Assembly: GCF_013868155.1 (NCBI RefSeq)
Contig: NZ_JACEOG010000001.1
Location: 2,556,193-2,620,192, forward strand
Direction of reading: 5' to 3'
Origin: Aeromicrobium phoceense
Lineage (GTDB): Bacteria; Actinomycetota; Actinomycetes; Propionibacteriales; Nocardioidaceae
DNA length: 64,000 nt
Below are positions 37,239-44,078 of the stretch, piece after piece; position 1 is the stretch's first letter, and every line of letters starts with the position of its first letter. The notes beneath the pieces were generated by a model. It did not search any database. It had not been told where the DNA came from and was given only the letters and a program-made list of their open reading frames with translations. A program made the position numbers and the translations under genes.

Positions 37239-37906
37239 GGCGCCCCGACCTGCTTGGCCGAGATGACGACCCGGATGGTCGTGGACGTCCCCTGGAAGGA
37301 GTTGGGCGCGGCGGACGACAGACCGGCCAGCATGCAGACGCGGATCGACTCGTTGGCGTTCATCCGGATCGGGGTGTTGTTCGGCGTGACCGGCTGTCCC
37401 GTGGTCGAGAGCACGTGGTTGGTCCACCACGGCGTGCCGCCGGTGCACGTACCGGTGCGGTTCACGGCCTCGCGGGTGCCGACGTTGTTGGCCGTGCCAC
37501 CCAGCATGGTCGTGGCCGAGAGGTGCGGGTTCATGTCGTTGGTCGTCGACGTCCCGACCGCAGTGAAGGTCAGCGGCGTCGTGCCGACGTTGCGCATGTG
37601 CAGCTCCATGCTCACGGACTCGCCGGGCGAGACGTTGTCGAGCTGCATGACGGAGTACGTCCACGACTGGTTGAGTCCGACGGCCTCCCACCGGATCTCA
37701 CCCGTGACCGGGTCACGTCCGCCGAGCTGGAGGTCCAGACTGCCGGCCTCGATCTTGCCCGTGGTGAAGGTGGCGGTGTCGGCCCAGTACGCCGTGGTGC
37801 CCACGGCAGCGAACCCCAGGACCAGGCCGAGCGACAGCAGCAGCCGAACCGGGACCGAGGCCACCACTCGCCACGTCGAGCGCAGGCGACCGTCGTGGCT
37901 GGTCAT
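37235..37906 (-). CDS. SipW-dependent exported protein
   Basis: A 223-residue secreted protein. A basic N-terminus precedes a long hydrophobic core (VRLLLSLGLVLGFAAVGTTA), then AYWADTATFTTGKIEAGSLD, the alternate-type signal-peptide motif used by TasA and camelysin family substrates. The mature part is beta-rich, polar, with ELHMRNVGTTPLTF and two Cys. There is no membrane anchor at the end. ATG at 37906 shares ATGA with the stop of the LAxTG protein gene, and its stop overlaps the fused peptidase gene downstream. Confidence 0.8.
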   Translation of the reverse strand: MTSHDGRLRSTWRVVASVPVRLLLSLGLVLGFAAVGTTAYWADTATFTTGKIEAGSLDLQLGGRDPVTGEIRWEAVGLNQSWTYSVMQLDNVSPGESVSMELHMRNVGTTPLTFTAVGTSTTNDMNPHLSATTMLGGTANNVGTREAVNRTGTCTGGTPWWTNHVLSTTGQPVTPNNTPIRMNANESIRVCMLAGLSSAAPNSFQGTSTTIRVVISAKQVGAP

Positions 37907-38658
37907 CGCGGTGTCACGCATGGTTCGTCTTCCCTTTCGCGCCGCCCGGCCGCGATGAACGCGGCACCGGCGGTGATGGCGAGGATGGCCGTCCAGATCA
38001 GTATGGCTGGGGTGTCCGACCCCGTGCGCGCCAAGTCGCTCGCGTCGTCGCGGACGCCGGCACCGGATCCGTCGGAGTCGTTCGAGTCCGCCGGAGCCGC
38101 AGTCGGGTCCTCGTTCGCGCTGTCGTCCGAGTTGTCGGTCGGACGGTCGGTGGGCGACTCCTCACCGGGTCCCGGATCCGTGCCCTCCACGGCCTCGGCC
38201 AGCCGGACCTCGATCACGAAGTCCAGCGAAGAGGCCTGCGAGGCGTTGGACGAGGCTGGGTCGAAGGCCGCCTCCAGGTCGACGCGCACGGCGCTGCCCG
38301 GACTGATGCTCGCCGCTGTGAGCTCCGGCGACGAGACACCGTTGCGCAGGACGAACCAGCGTCCGTCCACCCGCGCGCGCAGACGGAGATGGTCGGCGGC
38401 CAGGAGCCGGTCGGTGTCGTCGCTACTCACCGAGGCCGTCAGCTCGGCGTCCGAGCTCTCCTGGTTGCGGACGTGGAACGAGACGGTGCGCTTGTCACCG
38501 GGGACCCAGACGGCATCCTGATCGAAGAGGGGCTCGCTGATGGTGTCGGCCCATTGCGTACCGTCCGTGCTCAGGCCGATCCCGTCGTCAGCCGCTGCGG
38601 GCGAGATGCCCGCGAACGCGAGGCCGAGCGCGAGGGCGGTCGTCAGGAGCCGCCTCAT
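37903..38658 (-). CDS. Cell-wall-anchored surface protein with LAxTG sorting signal
   Basis: A 251-residue protein with a standard signal peptide (LLTTALALGLAFAGISPAAAD), a beta-rich middle (KRTVSFHVRNQESSDAELTASVSSD), a Pro/Asp/Ser-rich spacer (DPGPGEESPTDRPTDNSDD), and a C-terminal sorting signal: LARTGSDTP, a membrane segment and RREREDEP. The LAxTG form suits class E sortases of high-G+C bacteria. No sortase gene is in the window. It may be the wall anchor for fibres made by the surrounding secreted proteins; this is inference. It overlaps both neighbours by four bases. Confidence 0.75.
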   Translation of the reverse strand: MRRLLTTALALGLAFAGISPAAADDGIGLSTDGTQWADTISEPLFDQDAVWVPGDKRTVSFHVRNQESSDAELTASVSSDDTDRLLAADHLRLRARVDGRWFVLRNGVSSPELTAASISPGSAVRVDLEAAFDPASSNASQASSLDFVIEVRLAEAVEGTDPGPGEESPTDRPTDNSDDSANEDPTAAPADSNDSDGSGAGVRDDASDLARTGSDTPAILIWTAILAITAGAAFIAAGRREREDEPCVTPR

Positions 38659-39230
38659 TGCCTCGCCTCCTCGTCCGTGGGTCGAGCACGTCTGAACCGT
38701 TCTCGGAGTGCCCCGCCCAGCATCCAGGCGGCGTACAATCCCAGTCCCCCGGCGACGACGTAGACCGCGGCGTTGCGCCGGTCCTGTCCGATCGCGTTGC
38801 TCATCCATCCCAGCTTGGGGACGGCGTACCAGAGGGTTCCCTTGATCTGCACCGGCATGACCGGCGTTCGGTCGACGCTCGAGTTGGCGTCGCCCTGCGT
38901 GATGAAGCGGCGCTCACCGTCGGCTCCGAGAGCCACGGAGACGACCCGGTGGGTCACGACCGCTCGCTCACCCGACGCCAGCTGGTAGGTCACGACCTCG
39001 CCGACGCCGATCTGTTCGGCGGGGGTCGGCCTCACCACCACGAGCGTTCCGGGCGGGTACTTCGGCTCCATGGAGCTGGTGAGGATCGTGTAGGGCGTGG
39101 CGCCCCCGATCCGTGGGATCAGCACACCGACCGCGACCGCCGAGACGGCCACGAGGATGACGAGCCAGGCAACCACCTGGCCGGCCCACCGGAGCGCCGT
39201 GAAGCGCCCTCGGTCGGTCGTACTCGTCAT
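38655..39230 (-). CDS. sipW: SipW-type signal peptidase I
   Basis: A 191-residue stand-alone S26B signal peptidase. One membrane helix lies near residues 20-38 (VAWLVILVAVSAVAVGVLI) and another near the end. The catalytic set is Ser53 in TSSMEPKY, His94 in VVTHRVVSV and Asp114 in TQGDANSS, the Ser-His-Asp form of SipW, which cuts TasA-type substrates. ATG at 39230 has GAGG eight bases upstream; an ATG at 39248 is a second candidate. It follows the TasA-like gene by 47 bases and overlaps the surface-protein gene by four. The symbol reflects the family. Confidence 0.85.
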   Translation of the reverse strand: MTSTTDRGRFTALRWAGQVVAWLVILVAVSAVAVGVLIPRIGGATPYTILTSSMEPKYPPGTLVVVRPTPAEQIGVGEVVTYQLASGERAVVTHRVVSVALGADGERRFITQGDANSSVDRTPVMPVQIKGTLWYAVPKLGWMSNAIGQDRRNAAVYVVAGGLGLYAAWMLGGALRERFRRARPTDEEARQ

Positions 39231-39277
39231 CCCCGTGACCTCACTCATCGATGGTCGATTGCGAACTCAAGCCTTCG

Positions 39278-39817
39278 TCACGGCGTGGCGTCGGACTGCG
39301 TGAGCGTGATGTTGCCCTCGGTGAGGTCGAGCGTCATGCCCTGCGACGTGTTGTCGACGGTCGTGCCGAACGGGAAGTCGACGACGACGGTCGCGCCGAG
39401 CACGTCACCGTCGTTGGCGTCCGTGATCTCGGCGCCGGCCGCCAGCGGAGCAGCATCGAGCGTGTACGTGTCGGTGACGGTCATCTTGTCGGCGACGCTC
39501 GCCGTTCCGTCCAGACCGGTGAAGTCGACGTCCGCCTGCAGGTTGTCGCCCGTCGCGCCGATGGTCCACGTGCCCGTGTAGCGGAGCGTGTCACCGGGAA
39601 CGACCAGGACGGAGGAGAGGTCGTTGCCTGCCACGGCGGTGCCGTTCAGCGTCCAGGTGGCCGCCGTGCCCGAAGGCGTCAGGGTCAGTGTGCCGGCCTC
39701 GATGTTGCCGCCGACGACGTCGCCCTCGGCATTCCAGTACGCGAGCGAGCCTGCGCCACCCAGCAGCAGGACGGCGGCGGCTCCGGCGGCGACGGCGCCC
39801 TTGGTGGACTTGTTCAT
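39278..39817 (-). CDS. TasA-like alternate-signal-peptide exported protein
   Basis: A 179-residue secreted protein. MNKSTKGAVAAGAAAVLLLG starts the signal, which ends in SLAYWNAEGDVVGGNIEAGT, the diagnostic pattern of the alternate-type signal peptide family. The mature part is short, acidic and beta-rich without Cys, rich in T and D, like fibre-forming TasA-type subunits. ATG at 39817 with AAGGAG nine bases upstream. It is the first gene of the unit that includes SipW, the LAxTG protein, another substrate, a fused peptidase and probably pdxT. Confidence 0.82.
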   Translation of the reverse strand: MNKSTKGAVAAGAAAVLLLGGAGSLAYWNAEGDVVGGNIEAGTLTLTPSGTAATWTLNGTAVAGNDLSSVLVVPGDTLRYTGTWTIGATGDNLQADVDFTGLDGTASVADKMTVTDTYTLDAAPLAAGAEITDANDGDVLGATVVVDFPFGTTVDNTSQGMTLDLTEGNITLTQSDATP

Positions 39818-40074
39818 GTGTTTTCTCCTTGGGTTGGCTGATCGACCATCGATCAGTTGCTTCATCTATGTAACGACGGATCGGCGGAAAAATGACGCCG
39901 AATTCCGAAAGAATCTTGGGTGTATGACAGAGGTCACGACGGGATTGTGACATGGGTCCCATGAACTGGGACATTTGTTCCACGAGAGCGGGAACAGGAC
40001 GCAGGGGGAATCCACACGCGTCCGAGGACGCGGCAGGCGTTATCCCAAGCGTAACATTCATCACATGCGTTTAC
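39818..40074 (-). promoter_or_regulatory. Upstream region of the TasA-like gene
   Basis: This 257-base gap between the two transcription units is lower in G+C than its surroundings and has no gene I can support. It holds: an inverted repeat CTGATCGACCATCGATCAG at 39838-39856; ATGTAACGACGGATC at 39868-39882, close to a block upstream of the gene at 41768; and the palindrome CATGGGTCCCATG at 39951-39963. These suggest a regulated promoter. Its sigma factor is unclear: no standard -35/-10 pair of good fit was found. Confidence 0.45.
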
Positions 40075-41139
40075 TCAATTTGCAGGAGACGTCACCGCCG
40101 AGCAGCTGAAGTCGTTGAAGAACGCCGACCGGGTCACCCGGTAGGACCGGTAGCTGGCCGACCGCCAGGTCAGCGCTCCCCCGGGACCGACGAGAGCGGA
40201 GTACACGCGCAGGTGGTAGGTGGTCGAGGAGAACCAGCCGCCGGCGGACCCGGAGTTGAACGTGAAGCTGTTCGAGCCGTTGGGCGCCACCGACGCCTCG
40301 GCGTCGGGACTGCCGAAGGCGGCATCGTCGTCCACCTCGTAGTAGTAGCCGTGGCGCGCGTCGTCGTCCGACCAGCTGACGACCGCTGACGTCGAGAGGA
40401 AGGGCTTGCTGCAGCTGATGCTCGACGGACGCGTCGGGAGGGCCGCCGCGCCCACGGACCCGGTGGTCAGCTGCGCGGAGTCGCTGAAGGCTGCCGTCGT
40501 CGACTGCACCGCCGGACCCACCGTCGCGGAGAGGGCGAGCGCAGCCAACGAGACGCCCATCGTCACGGGGCGGAGCACGGCGCTCGCACCGCGCGTCGAG
40601 GAGTCGCCATCGACGTCGCCATCGCCGTCGTGGCCCGACGACGGACCTCGGGGCTCGTCGTCGTCCTCGTCCTGGCGGCGGAAGCCGAGGTAGAGCAGAC
40701 CTGCCACCACGAGGCCGACGACGAACATGCCGTTGGGAGAGCCGAAGAGGTTGACCAGGCGACCGACCTCGGGCACGGCGAACGACACGCGCTCCACGTC
40801 ATCGACGCGGTAGGACTCCTGGTCCGGCGAGAGGTTCGCGTCGCCCTTGAGCTGCAGGATCGCGCTCCCGTCGTCCTGGCGATCCACCTTCGTGATCCGG
40901 TGCGTGATGCGCGTGCCGCGATCGTTGATCACACTCACGATGTCCCCCTCGGCGAGGTCCACCGCTTCGACCGTCGTGGCGAACGCGAGGTCGCCGGCAC
41001 CGATCGCGGGCTCCATGGAGCCGGACGTGAAGACCAGCGGCGTGAGGCCGAAGGCGAACATGACGCCCGTCCACACGAGGCACAGCGTTCCGAGGGCGGC
41101 GCCGATCCACAGGATCGTCTCGCGCAGTCGGCGTCTCAC
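40075..41139 (-). CDS. SipW-type signal peptidase fused to a second substrate domain
   Basis: A 354-residue protein. Residues 1-155 are an S26B signal peptidase: Ser41 in TSGSMEPAIG, His80 in RITHRITK, Asp100 in KGDANLSP, with two membrane helices. Residues 156-185 are an acidic linker (DEDDDEP, DGDGDVDGD). A second hydrophobic segment at about 190-216 ends in TTAAFSDSAQLTTGSVGAAA, which mirrors the export motif of the free substrates. The final 120 residues look like a fibronectin III-type domain with two Cys. The start is GTG at 41139, overlapping the upstream gene's stop (GTGA). The architecture is that of the gene at 35817 but with a different exported part. Confidence 0.8.
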   Translation of the reverse strand: MRRRLRETILWIGAALGTLCLVWTGVMFAFGLTPLVFTSGSMEPAIGAGDLAFATTVEAVDLAEGDIVSVINDRGTRITHRITKVDRQDDGSAILQLKGDANLSPDQESYRVDDVERVSFAVPEVGRLVNLFGSPNGMFVVGLVVAGLLYLGFRRQDEDDDEPRGPSSGHDGDGDVDGDSSTRGASAVLRPVTMGVSLAALALSATVGPAVQSTTAAFSDSAQLTTGSVGAAALPTRPSSISCSKPFLSTSAVVSWSDDDARHGYYYEVDDDAAFGSPDAEASVAPNGSNSFTFNSGSAGGWFSSTTYHLRVYSALVGPGGALTWRSASYRSYRVTRSAFFNDFSCSAVTSPAN

Positions 41140-41768
41140 AGGAGCTGCGATGCCGTGAGACTGAAGGTGGTGGTGGCGCTCGTGCTCTGCGCCGCGTTGC
41201 TGGCGGTGGAGGGAAGCGACACCTGGATGCAGAGGGTCTTGCTGAAGGTCGCCCCGCCCAGGTTCACCACGGGGTTCGTGCCACCGATCACCGACTGGCC
41301 GGTGGATCCGAGCGCCACACCGGTGGAGACGCTCGTTCCGGTGCAGGAGGCACTCCGCAGCCCGTTCGCATTCGTGGTCTGCGTGCCGGCGGTCCCCTCG
41401 AAGACGCTCCAGCGCAGGTGGGAGGCGAGCCCACCGGCCGACGTGGCGGTCGCGCTGAGGCCGAAGCCTGCCGTGTTGGCCCGGCGTTGCACCGGGACGG
41501 TGAAGGCGAAGCTCTCGCCGGGAATCAGGGAGGAAGCCGACAGGGCTGTTCGGGTGACCGCGCCGCCCTGCCCGGAGAGCTCGCCGTCGATCAGCAGGTC
41601 CAGGGAGCCCGACTGGATCGTGCCGCTCGTCAGCTGGGCCTCGTCCGTCCAGTAGGCCAAGGTGTTCACGCTGGTCAGGCCCAGCGCGAGACCGAGACCC
41701 AGCAGGGCGCGGGTCCGCCGCATCGCCACGACGGCGAGCAAACGAGAGGGGATGGAGCGTCTCTGCAT
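41136..41768 (-). CDS. SipW-dependent exported protein
   Basis: A 210-residue secreted protein. A basic N-terminus precedes LLGLGLALGLTSVNTLAYWT and the following DEAQLTSGTIQSGSLDLLID, the same motif as in the 37906 protein. The mature part is beta-rich and polar with two Cys and many Thr/Ser, without a C-terminal anchor. ATG at 41768. Its stop shares GTGA with the fused peptidase downstream, so each two-gene unit pairs a free substrate with a fused peptidase. Confidence 0.8.
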   Translation of the reverse strand: MQRRSIPSRLLAVVAMRRTRALLGLGLALGLTSVNTLAYWTDEAQLTSGTIQSGSLDLLIDGELSGQGGAVTRTALSASSLIPGESFAFTVPVQRRANTAGFGLSATATSAGGLASHLRWSVFEGTAGTQTTNANGLRSASCTGTSVSTGVALGSTGQSVIGGTNPVVNLGGATFSKTLCIQVSLPSTASNAAQSTSATTTFSLTASQLL

Positions 41769-41813
41769 CAACTTCTCTTCCTTCTCCCCCGCCAGCAACT
41801 TTGGACAAGTCCC

Positions 41814-41828
41814 ATACAACGACGGAAC
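41814..41828 (-). promoter_or_regulatory. Promoter-like block shared with the TasA-like gene
   Basis: ATACAACGACGGAAC here and ATGTAACGACGGATC at 39868-39882 agree at 12 of 15 positions, and both lie about 46-51 bases upstream of a start codon on the minus strand. The shared part, read on the minus strand, is TCCGTCGTT followed by an AT-rich hexamer. It could be a promoter or a common regulator site for both units of the SipW cluster. Confidence 0.4.
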
Positions 41829-41934
41829 GTGGTGCTGATGGGGTCAAACGTGAAAGAAACGCGAGTTAGTGGCCGAGATCACGACTGATTGATGGGGTAC
41901 GGCTAGTTCGTTGTGACCAGGTCCATGACACGAA

Positions 41935-41966
41935 AGAACGCCCCCGGTGGATACCGGGGGCGTTCT
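41935..41966 (-). terminator. Rho-independent-like terminator after pdxS
   Basis: AGAACGCCCCCGGT at 41935-41948 pairs perfectly with ACCGGGGGCGTTCT at 41953-41966 over a 4-base loop; on the minus strand it is followed by a T-rich run (TTCG then GTG). It begins 22 bases after the pdxS stop, so pdxS transcripts probably end here and the SipW cluster has its own promoter. Confidence 0.85.
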
Positions 41967-41987
41967 GACGAAATGGAGTGGCGGCAC

Positions 41988-42899
41988 TCACCAACCGCGA
42001 GTCTCCAGGCGGTGGGGCTCGGGGATCTCGTCGACGTTGATGCCGACCATGGCCTCGCCGAGACCGCGCGAGACCTTGGCGATGACGTCGGGATCGTCGT
42101 AGAACGTCGTGGCCTTGACGATGGCCTCGGCGCGCTGGGCGGGGTTGCCGGACTTGAAGATGCCCGAGCCGACGAACACGCCCTCGGCGCCGAGCTGCAT
42201 CATCATCGCGGCGTCGGCCGGGGTGGCGATGCCACCGGCGGTGAAGAGCACGACGGGGAGCTTGCCGGCCTCGGCGACCTCGACGACCAGGTCGTACGGC
42301 GCCTGGAGCTCCTTGGCCGCGACGAACAGCTCGTCCTTCGGCAGGCTCTGCAGGCGAGCGATCTCGGCACGGATCTTGCGCATGTGGCCCGTGGCGTTGG
42401 AGACGTCGCCCGTGCCGGCCTCGCCCTTGGACCGGATCATCGCGGCGCCCTCGGTGATGCGACGCAGCGCCTCACCCAGGTTCGTCGCACCGCACACGAA
42501 GGGAACCGTGTAGGCCCACTTGTCGATGTGGTTGGCGTAGTCGGCCGGGGTCAGGACCTCGGACTCGTCGATGTAGTCCACGCCGAGGCTCTGCAGGACC
42601 TGCGCCTCGGCGAAGTGACCGATGCGCGCCTTCGCCATGACGGGGATCGAGACGGCCTCGATGATTCCGTCGATCAGGTCGGGGTCGCTCATCCGCGCGA
42701 CGCCGCCCTGGGATCGGATGTCGGCCGGCACACGCTCGAGCGCCATGACGGCGACTGCGCCCGCGTCCTCGGCGATCTTGGCCTGCTCGGCGTCGACGAC
42801 GTCCATGATGACGCCGCCCTTCAGCATCTCGGCCATGCCGCGCTTGACCCGGGCGCTGCCGGTCGTGGACTGGTCGTTGCTGGGGTTCTGGGTGCTCAC
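41988..42899 (-). CDS. pdxS: Pyridoxal 5'-phosphate synthase lyase subunit
   Basis: A 303-residue TIM-barrel enzyme that forms pyridoxal phosphate from ribose 5-phosphate, glyceraldehyde 3-phosphate and ammonia from Pdx[20 protein letters not shown] is the N-terminus, [16 protein letters not shown] carries a catalytic Lys, and [14 protein letters not shown] follows; [31 protein letters not shown] is the phosphate-binding end. ATG at 42899. It follows pgsA by 70 bases and ends before a strong terminator. Confidence 0.97.
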   Translation of the reverse strand: MSTQNPSNDQSTTGSARVKRGMAEMLKGGVIMDVVDAEQAKIAEDAGAVAVMALERVPADIRSQGGVARMSDPDLIDGIIEAVSIPVMAKARIGHFAEAQVLQSLGVDYIDESEVLTPADYANHIDKWAYTVPFVCGATNLGEALRRITEGAAMIRSKGEAGTGDVSNATGHMRKIRAEIARLQSLPKDELFVAAKELQAPYDLVVEVAEAGKLPVVLFTAGGIATPADAAMMMQLGAEGVFVGSGIFKSGNPAQRAEAIVKATTFYDDPDVIAKVSRGLGEAMVGINVDEIPEPHRLETRGW

Positions 42900-42969
42900 A
42901 GGTCAAGTCTACGAGGCGTCTGCGGCGCTTCACGCATCGCTCGGCGCCCGCGAGACGGACGGCCCCGGA

Positions 42970-43575
42970 TCAGGCCGCTTCGGCCTGCCGCTTGACCATC
43001 GCCATCCGCTGCCCGACGGTCACCGCGCTGGCGACCGCGAGGGCCCAGAGCGTGATGTGCTGCAGGACCGGCAGGTCGAACAGGCCCGACAGGCCGGTCA
43101 TCACGAGGATGGCCACGAGGCGGTCGGAGCGCTCCGCGATGCCGCCCTTGGCCTCCATGCCGAGCGACTCGGCGCGAGCCCGCGCGTACGAGGTCAGGCC
43201 GCCCAGGACGAGGCACGCCAGCGCGAGGCACAGGTAGACCTTCGAGTCGCCCTCCCACGCGTACCAGAGCGCGATGCCGCCGAAGACCGCCGCGTCGCCG
43301 ACGCGGTCGAGCGTGGAGTCCAGGAACGCCCCGTACTTGGAGGTACGGCCGAGCTTGCGCGCCATCGTGCCGTCGATGATGTCGCTGAACACGAACGCCG
43401 TGATGAAGATCGTGCCCCAGAAGAACTCGCCCTGCGGGAAGAGCCACAGGGCACCGACGCAGACGCCGATCGTGCCGACCCACGTGACCATGTCGGGGGT
43501 CACGCCGATCTTGATGAGGCCGTCGGCGACCGGCGAGAACAGCCGGTTCCAGAAGGCACGGAAACGCTCCAGCAT
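42970..43575 (-). CDS. pgsA: CDP-alcohol phosphatidyltransferase (phosphatidylinositol-phosphate synthase-like)
   Basis: A 201-residue membrane enzyme with about six helices. The CDP-alcohol phosphotransferase motif is DGTMARKLGRTSKYGAFLDS with the last Asp in TLDRVGD, the D-G-x2-A-R-x8-G-x3-D-x3-D pattern complete. In this actinobacterial context it is the archaetidyl/phosphatidylinositol-phosphate synthase. ATG at 43575 overlaps the HIT gene stop (TGATG). In mycobacteria and streptomycetes acyltransferase patA and mannosyltransferase pimA follow; here pdxS does. Confidence 0.9.
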   Translation of the reverse strand: MLERFRAFWNRLFSPVADGLIKIGVTPDMVTWVGTIGVCVGALWLFPQGEFFWGTIFITAFVFSDIIDGTMARKLGRTSKYGAFLDSTLDRVGDAAVFGGIALWYAWEGDSKVYLCLALACLVLGGLTSYARARAESLGMEAKGGIAERSDRLVAILVMTGLSGLFDLPVLQHITLWALAVASAVTVGQRMAMVKRQAEAA

Positions 43576-44078
43576 CAGGCCATCTTCTCCCACACGTCCC
43601 GCAGCAGCTCGGCCGACTCGGCGATCGTCTGCGGCAGCGCCTTCGTGCGCCCGACGACGGTCATGAAGTTGGCGTCGCCGCCCCAGCGCGGGACCACGTG
43701 CTGGTGCAGGTGCTGCGAGATCGAGCCACCCGCCGAGGCCCCGAGGTTGAGCCCCACGTTGAACCCGTGCGGCGAGCTGACCTCGCCGATCGCGCGGATC
43801 GCCTGCTGGGTCAGCAGGGTCAGCTCACTGGACTCCTCGAGCGACAGCTCGGTCAGGCCCGACTCGTGGCGCAGCGGCAGCACCATGAGGTGGCCGGGGT
43901 TGTACGGGTACAGGTTCATCGCCACGAAGCAGTGCTCGCCGCGCACCACGATCAGGTCCGTCTGCCGTTCCCCCGCGACCATCGCGCAGAACGGGCAGCC
44001 CGCGTCATTGCCGGCCTCCCGCACGTAGGCCATGCGGTAGGGCGCCCACAGCCGTTCGAGGCCGTCGGGATCGGGCAT
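43575..44078 (-). CDS. HIT family nucleotide hydrolase/phosphorylase
   Basis: A 167-residue protein with the histidine triad QHLHQHVVPRW near residue 127 (HxHxH with the nucleophile in the middle His) and an N-terminal CPFCAMVAG with two Cys, as in AP4A phosphorylase-like HIT proteins. It probably acts on a dinucleotide polyphosphate. ATG at 44078 overlaps the thrS stop by one base; it lies between thrS and pgsA, the standard order. Confidence 0.9.
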   Translation of the reverse strand: MPDPDGLERLWAPYRMAYVREAGNDAGCPFCAMVAGERQTDLIVVRGEHCFVAMNLYPYNPGHLMVLPLRHESGLTELSLEESSELTLLTQQAIRAIGEVSSPHGFNVGLNLGASAGGSISQHLHQHVVPRWGGDANFMTVVGRTKALPQTIAESAELLRDVWEKMA

